A stretch of DNA of 64,000 bases from Brachynemurus nebulosus (lineage: Eukaryota > Arthropoda > Insecta > Neuroptera > Myrmeleontidae), in contig JAPWDM010000004.1 in the NCBI GenBank assembly GCA_035578155.1, forward strand, positions 35,586,394 through 35,650,393, read 5' to 3'. Positions within the stretch are counted from its first letter, which is position 1. The number at the start of each line of letters is the position of its first letter. The position numbers and the translations under genes were made by a program. The notes under the pieces are model-generated. The model did no database searches. It was not told the origin of the DNA and was given only the letters and a program-made list of their open reading frames with translations. Shown piece after piece: positions 49,060 to 61,100 of the stretch.

Positions 49060-49255
49060 GGCTGAGTTCGTTAGCCAAACACGCTAGATGCCAGGAACTT
49101 AAAAAAATGTTAGCTTTTTGTCAAAATTTGCTAAAATTCAAAAAAGAAAAAAGAATCACACTAGTTGTGTTTAGAACAATTATCCTATGTGAGTAGATAT
49201 TGAGAAAAATAACTTTTCTAATCGGAAATTCGCTATGTTATGCAGAATAATATGA
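49060..49255 (+). repeat. (TA)n-core dispersed repeat, partial copy 4
   Basis: GAGTTCGTTAGCCAAACACG and, about 150 bp on, GGAAATTCGCTATGTTATGC match the right half of copy 2. The TA core is absent, so it is a truncated copy. Confidence 0.6.
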
Positions 49256-50502
49256 TTATGGGATAAAAGTACTGTAAAATTTACTGGAGTAGTCGGTCCA
49301 GGGCGCATGGTAAAAAGGAGCGCAAAAAAGAAAAGAAATAGGGCGCAAAAAGGCTAGTGACTTTTTTTCCTTTTTTTACTCGCTACTCTAAATTTTCGGA
49401 AAAAATTGACACCTAGCGGGGCGCTTGGTTAAAGTCGCTCCGGTGTGCAAAATTAATAGTTACGCCTCTGGTGTTACGGTGTTTAAAACAACAGGAAAAG
49501 CAAATGTAATATAGTTGAAAGAAAAAAGGAATCCATTATCAAACCATTCCATTTTAATTTCAACAGGAACGCATCTCGCTGGCTGTATTCTCTTTATATA
49601 GAGTAGGCCGCATTTTCAAATTTTATAAATTTCAGTTTTCTACTTGAACTCATCTGGTTATTTCCAATAGATATGATTAATGACCCAGTACACCAATTCC
49701 AATTGTTACACTATAAATAGTTCTTACTCTACGAACAAAGGAGCTTTGTAAACTGGCAAATTTTCAAGTACGAAACTGATCAAGGTATTAGAAACAACAT
49801 CATTCCCAAAAGACCTAAATAATAAAAAAAAAATTAAAGAAGTAAACAATAGGCCAGTTTGTGAACTTTGTTTCAAAAAAATTTATTATCAGTATGTGTG
49901 TCAAAGAGAAAAAATACTTATTAAATGACAAAGAACAAAAATATGGTTGAGTGTAAATGTGCAACAAGAAACAAAGATCTATTAAACGTTTCATGTTTGC
50001 TCATTTCTGCAACGGGACTCTATGGTTGGTGTAGTAATTTTCTGCTCTCTTTTTTAACCATAATACTCCGTAGGCATACGTATATACCTAACCGGTATAA
50101 GTCGGTAGTAGCTTGCTACAGAGCAGTAAAGTTGGCACGATTTGAGAGGTGAGAGGTGAGAGATGGTGAGAATACCGGACGGGTGATTGTCGACAATTTA
50201 TAGACAAACACACCGAATCGTGCGTATTATTATTTTCTACTTAATTTTGTGCACGGATTCATAAAATCCATCCATAATTTGTTAAAGTTATAGGTATAAC
50301 GTGCAAAAAACCAAATGATAAAAAATATACGTATCTACTTACAAACTGCATATTATGCATATTACTTACACGAATGACACAAGTATATGCAAGAGTTGCG
50401 CAGCACCAGAGAAACAAACATACATACATATATACATACATTCAATGTATAAAATAAAAGCTAAAAAAATCTTATTTGTTAGTAAAAGACTATTTCAAAA
50501 TG
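49256..50502. other. Intergenic DNA with short GAGAGGT minisatellite
   Basis: GAGAGGTGAGAGGTGAGAG at about 50144-50163. No gene recognised. Confidence 0.5.
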
Positions 50503-50514
50503 GGTTCTGTAACA

Positions 50515-50705
50515 AATAAACCGCGGACAGTTCAACCGCGACAGTTCGACCGACGACGGTTCAACCTGACGACGGATCAACCGACGACAATTCAACCTAA
50601 CGACAGATTAACCGATGACAGTTCAACCTCACGATAGTTCAGCCTAACGACAGTTTAACCAAACGACAATTGAACCGAAGAACAATTAAACCACAGGACA
50701 TTTTA
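50515..50705. repeat. Subterminal minisatellite, left arm
   Basis: Roughly ten units of a 16-20 bp repeat of the form CCGACGACAGTTCAA. Its mirror lies at 53750-53895. Iterated subterminal motifs of this kind are usual transposase-binding regions. Confidence 0.85.
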
Positions 50706-50709
50706 ACTG

Positions 50710-51540
50710 CTTAACACTAATATATAAATTAACTAAATCCAACCTGAACTAACCCAACTCAATAAATTATAAACAAATCCAACCTAACCTAACCAAACCC
50801 AACCTAAACGAATCAAACTCAACAAATCATAAGTAAAAGTAACCTAACCTAACCAAACCCAACGTAAACTAACCGAATTAAATGAATTATAAATAAACCC
50901 ATCATAACCTAACCTAATATAATCTAACGTAACCAAACCGAACCTGAACTAATCCAACTCAGTAAATTATAAACAAACTTAATCTTACCTAACGAAAACC
51001 AGTCTGAGCTCACCGAATTCAACAAACTATCAATAAACTCATCCTAACCTAATATAAAACAACCTAACCTAACTAAACCCAACATGAGCTAACCGAACTC
51101 AATAAATTATAAACAAACCCAACCTAACCTAACCAAAACTAGCCTAAACTAACCGAACTGAATAAATTATAAACAAACCCAACCTAACCTAATCAAACAC
51201 AACTAAATAAAATCTAACTCATCAAACTCAACCTAAACTAACTGAACTCAATAAATTATATATAAACCTAACCAAACCAATTAACCGAGATCGACAAATT
51301 ATAAACAAACCCAACCTAACCTAACCAAACTCAAACTACTCGAACTCAATAAATTGTAAACAAATCCGACCTAACCTAACCAAAACCAGTCTAAACTAAT
51401 CGAACTCAACAAATTATAAACAAACCCAACCTGACGTAACCAAATACAACTTAACAGACTAACCAAACCAAACAACACCTAAAGTAATCGAATTCAATGA
51501 AAGGTAACCAAATCCAACACAACCCAACCAAATAACATAC
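50710..51540. repeat. 60-bp satellite array with embedded CCTAA telomere-like motifs
   Basis: About a dozen imperfect units, each with AAATTATAAACAAACCCAAC followed by CCTAACCTAACCAAA and an ACTAACCGAACTCAA tail. CCTAACCTAACC is two and a half repeats of CCTAA, the complement of insect telomeric TTAGG. The array is present only in the left arm of the foldback element: the corresponding right-arm junction (around 53690-53755) has no trace. Confidence 0.85.
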
Positions 51541-53749
51541 CCGTAATTGTGTATATTTAGTCTCAAGTCTCAAGAGAGGCAAAGAGTCTGGAACCATTAC
51601 TATAGGTGAATTTGCCCAAGAAATGAAATTCAACGATATGTATACGATTGTGTAGCTTAGTGAAAGAGTAAACCATACGTATGGATTTTTCTCAATATCT
51701 TTACATTTCGCGGAGTTATAATACCAAATACCAAAAAATAGTGGTCTTATTCAAACTTTTTTTCTCGTAAACTATTATAGATAAAACGATGAAACAAAAT
51801 CCATATTGTTTGCTATGTCCAGTACTTTATTATATATTTTTTTCATTTAAAATGGACATTAAATACCCTTTATAAAATATGAAAAAAAAATCATTAAATT
51901 TTTTTAGCTACTTCTACAAGAGTGACCACTTTCTTATTACTACCAAAAGAAAGCTCGCAAGCACTTCCCTCATCTCCCTGAATTTTATTTTTGTCAAAAG
52001 GGTGGAACATATTGAAAAAAAATAAGAACATATATATTTGGTGATGTGCATGGTATGTGTATGTGCAGGTACAGGTCAACAAATCTGACTTTACCTCTTC
52101 AAGGTCATTAAAAATGCATCCTTAAAGAAGTGAGATAGTACTTAATATAAAGAAGAAATGACCTTGAAGCGGCAAAGTCAGATTTGTTGAACTGTACCTA
52201 CTTGTTTTTGAATTATGTTTTTAAGAAATATTTTGAATGAATAAATGAATCATTGAATGTTTTTTTTTTTTTTTTTTTTTTTTATTACATGAGAATCTGA
52301 TGCCTGCTCTACACTCTCGATCGAAGTTCCTCGACGAAGTAAGCGCTAAAGTTGGCTGAAGTCGGAATACCGTTATAACACCAGCCAGGAAGAACCATGA
52401 AATGACCTTTTACACTCTCGTACTCGGTCCACTTTGCGAGAATTGAGAGTAGGCATAAGGAATCTAATATGTTTTATCTTCAAAATGTAGACTTTTTTCA
52501 TATCGGAGTTCTAAAAAACAATTAGTGACGAAAAAAGAACTAACTTCTCTCATTGTTTTTAACGTATTACTCAGTTCTACAATTATTTCGCAAGTAAATC
52601 CAATTAACATTTTTACTTACCCGTTAGGTAAACTAAAACTGTTTACTTGATCAATTAGTGATGTATTTAACTTCATCAGTGAATTTAAAATTGTAGACTT
52701 GAGAAGTATGTTAAAAGCAATAAAAAAATTAGTTCTTGATTCGTACCTGATTATTTTTTAAAACTCCTATGTGGAATGAGATTACGTTTTGAAGATAAAA
52801 CATATTAGATTCCTTATGCCTACTCTCAATTCTCGCAAAGTGGACCGAGTACGAGAGTGTAGAAGGTCATTTCATGGTTCTTCGTGGCTGGTGTTATAAC
52901 GGTATTCCGACTTCAGCCAACTTTAGCGATTACTTCGTCGAGGAACTTCGATCGAGAGTGTAGAGCAGGCATCAGATTCTCATGTAATAAAAAAAAAACA
53001 TTCAATGATTCATTTATTCATTCAAAATATTTCTTAAAAACATAATTCAAAAACAAGTAGGTACAGTTCAACATCTCTGACTCTGCCGCTTCAAGGTCAT
53101 TTTTTCTCTTTATATTAAGTACTATCTCACTTCTTTAAGAATGCATTTTTAATGACCTTGAAGAGGTAAAGTCAGATTTGTTGACCTGTACCTGCACATA
53201 CACATACCATGAACATCACCAAATATATATGTTCTTATTTTTTTTCAATATGTTCAACCCTTTTGACAAAAATAAAATTCAGGGAGATGAGTGAAGTGCT
53301 TGCGAGCTTTCTTTTGGTAGTAATAAGAAAGTGCTCACTCTTGTACAAGCAGCTAAAAAAATTTAATGAATTTTTTTTCATATTTTATAAAGGGTATTTA
53401 ATGTCCATTTTAAATGAAAAAAATATATAGTAAAGTACTGCACATAGCAAACAATATGGATTTTGTTTCATCGTTTTATCTATAATAGTTTACGAGAAAA
53501 AAAAGTTTGAATAAGACCACTATTTTTTGGTATTTGGTATTATAACTCCGCGAAATGTAAAGATATTGAGAAAAATCCATACGTATGGTTTACTCTTTCA
53601 CTAAGCTACACAATCGCATACATATCGTTGAATTTCATTTCTTGGGCAAATTCACCTATGGTAATGGTTCCAAACTCTTTCATTATTAGATAAAATTCAA
53701 ATAATTTTGTTCTTATTAGTTAGCAGATTGTACAAAGGCTAAATGGTCT

Positions 53750-53895
53750 TCAGTTAAAATGTCGTTAGGTTCAATTGTCGTCGGTTGATCTGTCGTCGGT
53801 CGATTTGTCGTCAGGTTGATCTATCGTTAGGTTGATCTGTCGTCGGTTGGACTGTCGGGGTTGAACTGTCGCGGTTGAAATGTCTGCGGTTCACT
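53750..53895. repeat. Subterminal minisatellite, right arm
   Basis: Mirror of 50515-50705: repeated GGTTGATCTGTCGTCGG-type units. Confidence 0.85.
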
Positions 53896-53916
53896 AGTCG
53901 CGACACCTTCAAAATG

Positions 53917-54430
53917 AAAGCGTAACTGACCAAGGGATCTTTTTAATATTTCCATAGTCAGCTTTGCCGTGTCACACGAATGTTATGTAACTTGAGATAC
54001 AACAATTACGCGTAACAACTAGTGGTGGGTAACGCAGCGCTGCACGGCGTAATTGCGCTGAAACAGTTGCTTGCGCTATGTACGCTTATAGTGCAATTCA
54101 AAAAGTAATAGCGCACTTAGCGCAATTCATTTATCATAGGGTATAAAATGAAACAATATAACTATAACATTTTTTTTAAAATTATTTGTAACTAAATTTG
54201 ACGCAAAAGGTTTAAAACATTAAAAAATACGCTGCCAATGGGGTGTGGTACACAGCTTCCTCGTACTCGTAAAAGACTTTAAAACAGTATTCTACCAAAT
54301 ATACATATACCGTGAAATTATATTTTCGCCTTAAAGTTCATAAAAAATTGTTGTAACTCAAAATACTTAAAGGCTAAATTATAATATAATAGCAAAAATA
54401 TTTTAGAAACTAACCCCCAAAATACTTTAA
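53917..54430. other. Intergenic DNA; possible lone hAT end
   Basis: TAGTGGTGGGTAACGCAGCG at about 54022, followed by several GCGCACTTAGCGCAATTC-type motifs, looks like a hAT terminus with subterminal repeats, but I see no opposite end. Confidence 0.35.
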
Positions 54431-54434
54431 AAAT

Positions 54435-54865
54435 TTGAGCGAAGTTGGACTAGCAGTAAATTGACATTTAATGAGATTTCATGGTAGCGCCATGGGTACT
54501 GTTACTCCAAATGCAATGAAATTTGTAGGGGACCATCTAGTAACCAGACCGCATAATTTCTGACAATTTCATAAAGAAGAATTAAATAGTTCCGAAGTTA
54601 TGGCACTTGGTGCAATTTAGTATATTAATGGAATGACATGGTAGTAGCGTCGCTACCGTTACTCCGATTTCGAATAAACCATCTAATGTGAACCATCTAA
54701 AGTGAAGTAAACCATCTAAAGTGAAGTAAACCATCTAAAGTGAACCATCTAATAACCAAAGTGCATAATTTCTGAAAATTTCATTAAAAACCATCGAACA
54801 GTTCTGAAGTTATGCCACTTGGTGCAAACTGGCGACTCACAGACGGACAGACAGACAGACAGCAA
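54435..54865 (+). repeat. SINE-like repeat with internal dimer and 19-bp tandem
   Basis: Two monomers share CATAATTTCTGACAATTTCA, GTTCCGAAGTTATG and CACTTGGTGCAA. The second holds a tandem run of ACCATCTAAAGTGAAGTAA units at about 54675-54750. The repeat ends in a CGGACAGACAGACAGACAG tail. The plan is like the 8.15-kb repeat, but the sequence is different. Confidence 0.6.
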
Positions 54866-55860
54866 ACCAAAATTGTTCAGGAAGCTCTAAAGCTTAAAAT
54901 GTGCGTAAAAAATTTTATTTTGGAGGGAAAAAATTTTTTATTTTTGAAAAATGATCACAATGCTTCCGCTACGTTAGTAGTCTCGGAAGCAATAATATTT
55001 CGAATTAGAATTTAATATAATATGTACAGTGGACGAACCACTGTTACTTTATACATATGTAGTTATTCTATTTGTATGTTTGTATTGTAATATGGATGAG
55101 ATAGGTATATGTACAAATATACAATCTACAAGAATAGAAATATGTCAATGAACAAGTCAAAAATACAAATACTTCATCAACCCAGTAACGTACCACGTGA
55201 CGCAGATAATGCACTGAGCCGTCACTAGAGTGCGCTTGAGGTAGTGTATCAGCGCACGAATTTTTCTTGCATTATCTATTTCTGGAAACAACGTTTAAAG
55301 GATTCTATTCAATACCTAGTATATATTGGCAATAAAACTAATTAATTTGTTAATAATAATATAATAATTAATCTATTGTATTTTTAAATTTTTATTTTGA
55401 TGGTATCACATTCCCTATTTTCTATATTTTCAAATAGTATATTTATACGTTATTAAATCAATGCTGCAACGTTGAATCAATAACGCATAATAAAAATAAA
55501 TTATCTCAGATATTTAATAATGTCTAAGATAATTAAAACCATCTGGTATTTTATTTAAATTAAGTTTTCTGAAAACTATCATTTCTGAGATAGGTGAGAC
55601 TGGTGTGACACGGCAGAGCTGGTACTTGTTTTGACCAATATCCAAAAGACGGTATTGACTTACTTCTATGGTACTGACTCTTGGTCTAGATTAAAGGCTA
55701 TCGTCTACGACGATTAAACAATAACAGATCCACACATTTTAAACACACGTGTGAACATCAACTAAAAACCCAAGTGATCAGTAAACATTTTTTGTTCTGA
55801 GTCAACTTGACGCAATACTTTCCAGAAATTTTCAATGTATTTATAAAACACTGGTCGACT
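54866..55860. other. Intergenic DNA, nothing recognised
   Basis: AT-rich. GTGTGACACGGCAGAGCTGG near 55602 resembles, inverted, AGCTTTGCCGTGTCACAC near 53962. Confidence 0.4.
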
Positions 55861-57206
55861 CAGTGGCGGCTCGTGAGCTTTAAGACTGGGTATGCGCTTT
55901 CAAAAAGGTAAATCACACTTAATGTGTAAAGAGGTACTAAAATAGCAGGCGGGTCACGTGTCCCGGGCGGCAGGTTTTGAGGGGCGCCAAAATTAGGTAT
56001 GTGAGGTTTTTTTCTTCTTTTGCTCGTCACTTGCTTTTTGGGAGGAAAAAAGGAAATACTTTTTCTACAGAGGCGCCATTTTTTTACCTTGCCCCGGGCG
56101 CCACTTAGGCTAAGTCCGGGCCTGAATAACATACAAGAGAAAAGCTTTTTTGGTATCAAACAACCACCTAATTTTAGAATATTTATCAAAAGAAGTTTGG
56201 AAAATGATGTGCAAACGCTTTTTTGTAACAAACTGAGTTGTAGAAAATATAAGATTCAGGAAAAATATAAAAATATGGAATAACTTTTCTTTCACAGTCA
56301 AAGTAAAACACCCGCAATATTTTTATGGGGCTAAATAAACACGATTTAAATTACCTTAAATAGTCTAAAAAAAAATTATTTTCGTCAATATTCCTTAAAA
56401 AAAGTTGTGTTAATTACTTTATGTTGTGTTAATAACGCGACCGTTGTTTTTTAGTCATTTAAAAAAAAGACAGTAGGTAATTAAATCTTAATAATCAAAT
56501 CACAGTTGACAGCAACGATAAATTTATAAGTACAGGAAGCATGCTAAAAACCCTAAAAGCTGAGGTGATTAGAGCACAAGTTAAGATATGGTTAGTTCGG
56601 CTGTTATACGATAAGCGCCGAGCCTGGTGCCTACGATGGAAAAGAACTAATATATACGGTATTATAAGCCACTAATACAGCTGCACATATACATATACAT
56701 ATGTAGATTCAGTATAGCCATTACATCGGCTGTTATCGAATATACGATATGCGCCGATCCTGGTGCCTACCATGCCAAAGGACTACCAGTATTATAAACC
56801 ACTAATACAACTGCACAGATACATAATATACATATGCAGATTCAGTACACACGGATATGCTCAGATGATGATCGCATAGCTGAGTAGGTACATATGCGTA
56901 TGTACGTCCTATACACAGCTACATAGACTGGCTACAGGGTCTATTGTTGATCGTGTCTATATGTAACACGTACTGTGGACCATATTTATGCATTTTAGGT
57001 ATATCATAATTAGGTATGTATAATTGGTATAATATATGTATTCTAATGTGCAATATATATGCAATAATGTAAGGTAAATCTTATGGAAATTGTATATTTA
57101 AATTATTTTGCAAACAATGTTATTTTCGTTATAAATTTATTTCAGTTTTTAAGAAACAGCTAGGGTAAGCGGCGCCTACCCCGCATACCTGGAATAACCG
57201 CCACTG
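55861..57206. mobile_element. hAT-like element, 1.35 kb, with internal duplications
   Basis: The ends are CAGTGGCGG and the inverse, near direct CTGGTCGA/CTGGTCGT (55851-55858 and 57207-57214). The duplication is offset by two bases on the left, so the assignment is tentative. Inside, a direct repeat of about 125 bp (56588-56714 and 56727-56848; TCGGCTGTTAT, GATCCTGGTGCCTAC, CACTAATACA) is duplicated. A GC-rich segment at 55947-56127 (CCCGGGCG, GCCCGGGC, CCGGGCCTG) may be another inserted element end. No transposase is visible. Confidence 0.5.
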
Positions 57207-57335
57207 CTGGTCGTTACTTTGAAACTTGAAATTGTTACAGTTGTATAATTTAGTCACACATATGTATTTGGAATTCGTATGGTCAAGAGATTTTATAACC
57301 GAAAAACTATAATAGAACCTAAAAATTTAAACGTA

Positions 57336-58126
57336 GGGGAGAGGCTTAATGAATAGGATGATTATTGAATGGGACAAATGAGTTTTAGCTAGCGAGGAAC
57401 CTTTAATGGAAATTTGTATTAGTCATTAGGTGTCTTTTACATAACTATTTTTATATGCGATATATGTGCTAACAATTTTCCGTTTGTTTCAACAAAAATT
57501 AGGAAATACGATTTTAAATAGAAAAATGTAACTTTTATTTTTTTATAAATTACTAAATATTCTATGATAACTATTATGCTTAGATTAATTGTATTAGTTG
57601 ATTATTAAGCTGCTTAGTATAGACTATAATTAAATAGGTATTGTTTGCGCATTGAGGCTATGTATACTTTTTATTTCTTGACTTTAATTTGTTACTTGAC
57701 AAGGAATATTGAATGGGACATTATGAATATGACCTTGAATTATGATCTTGACCTCAAAGTCAACGTCACCATCGGATGCGCCGTGAAAAATGCTGAAACT
57801 TTTGTCCTCATCATTTATCCCAAAAATGCTTTCCCGCTCAGATTTTTGACCATTTCCATATTTTTACTAACCTTTATAAACCGCAAGAATTTTACATTGT
57901 ATTACATATGTCCCATTCAATATTCTTCTTGTCCCATTCAATGAGAATAAAATTACTGAATGGTACAAAATCTAATTTTTTTCAAACAAAAAAATTTACT
58001 ATTATTTAAAAAGAATAAATTTTTTTTTTAGTTTAAAATATAAAGTAATGTTTGAAGTATCTTATGCCTGGTTTTGAAGTTAAGACGATTTTTAAGAAAA
58101 ATGTCCCATTCATTAAGCCTTCCCCC
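57336..58126. mobile_element. TA-flanked element with GGGGAGAGG ends, 791 bp
   Basis: The ends are GGGGAGAGGCTTAATGAAT and (inverse) GGGGGAAGGCTTAATGAAT, with TA at 57334-57335 and 58127-58128. The word TGAATGGGACA or its inverse is repeated through the interior. Tc1/mariner-pogo type is likely from TA and the end similarity to 61101-62436. The interior frame at 57645-57944 has no recognisable domain. Confidence 0.75.
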
Positions 58127-58128
58127 TA

Positions 58129-59340
58129 CTTCTAATAGTATTTTCTCCAAAACTGTTAATTCATTTTTTGGTTTTAACGGGCATATATTTATTCTGTGAA
58201 AGTTGTGAATCCTTACAAGTATCATTTTATGCGTAGTTTTGACGAGAAAATCTACAGAAACGTTTTCACATCGCCTACAACACATACATAGAGCTTCGAC
58301 ATATACATACATAGTATACATACGTACATACAAACACTTCATCGCCGCTATATACTTTCTCATCAGTTGACTATGCTACTACTAGGTATACATATATACA
58401 AGCTACTACTGATAGCATTCGTTTTAGTTGTTCGGTGACTTGTGCCTGTGCACTTCCACCATCAACAAAACGACTGACAACTGCTTGGCTTGATATTCCA
58501 ACATTCCCGTTGATGGTGGCTGCGACGATATATTATATAACGCCGCATTAAAACTATGATATATGTACAAATATACAGACCAAGCAGATTTAAGATATGG
58601 ATGGCGCAATTTTCAGTATGTACGGACGGGTGTCGGGAGTTGGGAGTCCCTTTTAAATTTATGTCAACGTCATTTACCAATTATAAAATGGTGAGCGCAA
58701 TATAAAATCGTAATAAATTTAAATTTTACTGCTGTTATTATTATCTTTAAAACCTATTTTATATGTAAATCCAAATTACTTTACCAACCAAAAAAACCAT
58801 CATTCTCATTTTTACTTTAGTACCATTTTTTTTTTTTTTTTTTTTTTTTTGTAGGCTATTTCACGAGAAGAAATTATTGAGTATTAAGTGTATAATGTTT
58901 ATAAACAGTTTTAGATATGTACGTATATAAAACAACAAAGTGAAGGATCAAAATCTCTCCAACGATTTTAATGGCTCTCTGGATTTATTCGTACCTACTT
59001 TCCGTTATATGCTTTTCTGCAATTGATACAAAAGCAGATACCTACACGATTTTTTTGTTCAAGATTAAAAATTTTTCCGAGTTTTTTCTTTAAATAAAAA
59101 AAAGTTTTAAAAAAAAAAATTTAAAATAAAAATTTGACTTGATTGAGTGACATACTTCACATAATCAGGTGTAAATAATTTAACTTTGTAAAAATCCATA
59201 ATAATTATCGTATGACAAGCTTGTATCACTCCTATTCACAATTTGTCATCTTGTTTCTCGTGCAACCGTATTTTGCTTACTCTTCTCGAGTTTTTCTCAT
59301 TTCTTAACCGGTTTCCATTTTTCGGATTCGCGTTCGAGTG
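58129..59340. other. Intergenic DNA with a 25-base poly(T)
   Basis: A poly(T) run lies at 58826-58850. Frames between 58028 and 58680 on the minus strand have no known domain. Confidence 0.5.
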
Positions 59341-59459
59341 AAGGTTCTAAAACAGCACTGTTGAATTTACTCGGCCGGTGAGAAAAATTACGGGCCTTTA
59401 GGCACAGTAAAAAATTTTTCAAAAATTTTTCTCCAAAACTACAGTTAGTGAGCCAAAAA

Positions 59460-59592
59460 AACATTCTTTCATTTCCTCCGGGCCCCTTTTAAGACCCGCC
59501 CCCTAACAGAGGTTCTGGGTCCCCTTTTTGGACACGAGACCCCGGGCAGTTACCCCACCTGACCCCCCCCCCCTTCAGGCCGCCCCTGTGAA
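59460..59592 (-). repeat. GC-rich lone transposon end (hAT-like)
   Basis: On the minus strand it begins CAGGGGCGGCCTGAAGG, and continues with a run of G and GGGGTAACTGCCCGGGGTC. CAGGGGCGG is a frequent hAT terminus. No opposite end or duplication is seen, so the right boundary at about 59592 is the only firm one. Confidence 0.4.
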
Positions 59593-59801
59593 TTGCCCCG
59601 TAACAGCCACAGCAACCATAAATAAATATTTTCAGCGTTTTATCTTTCATAATCGTACGAGTACAATTAGTACTACTTATGTGTTCAGAGTAATTATTTA
59701 CTTCATAAGGTGACATTATGATTTCAATATAATGCGGTATGTTAGGTAGTAGTATGTAATTTTAAGCCTCTTTTGTTACATGGTTTTGATAGTGCGTGAT
59801 A

Positions 59802-59953
59802 TGGAGGGGTCAGTGTAAAAGTGAGCCAAGTCCATAAATTTTTTTTTTCTAAAAATGCGTTTAAAGTTTTAGAAATTACAATTCTTTAATGAAAAAGGCA
59901 TTTTAAAATTATTTTTTTTATGGACTTGGTTCACTTTTACACTGACCCCTCCA
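59802..59953. mobile_element. Hairpin MITE, 152 bp
   Basis: A nearly perfect inverted repeat of about 37 bp per arm (TGGAGGGGTCAGTGTAAAAG at both ends) around an 80-bp AT-rich loop, with TA on both sides. Confidence 0.85.
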
Positions 59954-59955
59954 TA

Positions 59956-61100
59956 TGTAGTTTTCATATAATGCGACAAGTATATACAAGTACAATTTTT
60001 TAACGGTTAGGCAACGATTACAAAAAATGTGTTGTACGTAATATTTCCAGAAATTGTTTACTTTGCCCATTAGTCATTCTGTAAAACTTATCTTTCGGAC
60101 TTGTTGGGTAAACAATTATTTTTTAACAACCTAACTTCATATAAATCAAAACTAAATCCATATCTGATTCAAAATTATATTAAATATTATAGATGCTAAT
60201 ATTTATGATGTGTGGTAGTGAGTGACATTACCGACTCAGTAACCATAATTACCAACAATAATTCTAATTAATGTCCATAAATGGTGAAATGGTCGGTGTT
60301 AGTTATATTGCTACACTATAGCTACCTAATAATGATTACCACCCACATCCCTAACGCCCAACTAACTGGTGTATCAATGTTTACTATTCAATCCCACCCC
60401 TCAATACTTGGTATATACCTCACACAAATATTAACTTTATTCACTCATATCTCACCCATTTTTGAACTGAGGCGTGTGGGGCGATATATGTTATATTTCA
60501 ATTGATATTTTGTATCTAGCGTGAAATGAGTGGGTATTATCGGAATAGGGGGTGAATGGGTATAATGTATATTTATTAACACTCATTTAAGCATATAAAA
60601 TAACCAACATTTACTGTTGTTAATTTTGCATTTACGTTAATACAAAGCGTACATTATGTCCCTAAAACACGGCAACATTTTAACAAATGTACTGAAGAAA
60701 GGAACTTTTAAGCAATCGAATCAAAATTTTGTTTTGTCTGCTACCGTTCTCTTCTTTTTTCTTATTTGCCAGTTTTATTGTGTTTGTTTAGTGCTTACCC
60801 TCTATTATTTCTTCTCTTTCCTAATACTTTGTAATGAAAATGAAACACCTTGTACTGCACATAATCTAATCAGAGGAAACAACAACAAGTTCTACTTTGT
60901 GTAAACCAACACATAATGTTTTGCGTTTTTATGTTCACTGCCATGTGTAGCTTTGTTGCTGGCAATTATAAATATTTGGTTTTTCGTTTTTATAGTTAAT
61001 TTTTTTAGAGATAGCTTAAAATTATAATAGATCCAAAGTAAGTAAGAACTATTAATATCTTTTTTATTAAATTTCGGTTTGAAAATAACATTATTAATTA
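59956..61100. other. Intergenic DNA, nothing recognised
   Basis: Frames at 60281-60505 and 60656-60904 are hydrophobic and unrecognised. I do not call them genes. Confidence 0.45.

Larger units (their letters stand above)
50503..53907. mobile_element. 3.4-kb foldback (Mutator/FB-like) element with a 9-bp duplication
   Basis: Almost the whole interval is one palindrome centred near 52,636. It is flanked by TTCAAAATG at 50494-50502 and 53908-53916. The tips are GGTTCTG... and (inverse) GGTGTCG..., followed by AACCGC and a minisatellite. The left arm is 2.13 kb and the right 1.27 kb; the excess is the CCTAA-rich array. Drosophila foldback elements have the same plan: very long inverted repeats made of tandem repeats and 9-bp duplications. 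No transposase is found. Frames in the arms (51894-52082 and 53209-53430) are mirrored accidents of one another. Confidence 0.85.

Noticed and set aside
50710..51540. True telomere or chromosome end
   Set aside because: CCTAA occurs only two to three times per 60-bp unit within a degenerate satellite inside a transposon, with ordinary sequence on both sides.
51894..53430. Frames in both arms of the large palindrome that share sequence
   Set aside because: They are mirrored copies of the same noncoding DNA in different frames, not a conserved gene pair.
55860..56301. Overlapping frames on both strands inside the hAT-like element
   Set aside because: No known domain; they arise from a GC-rich transposon end.
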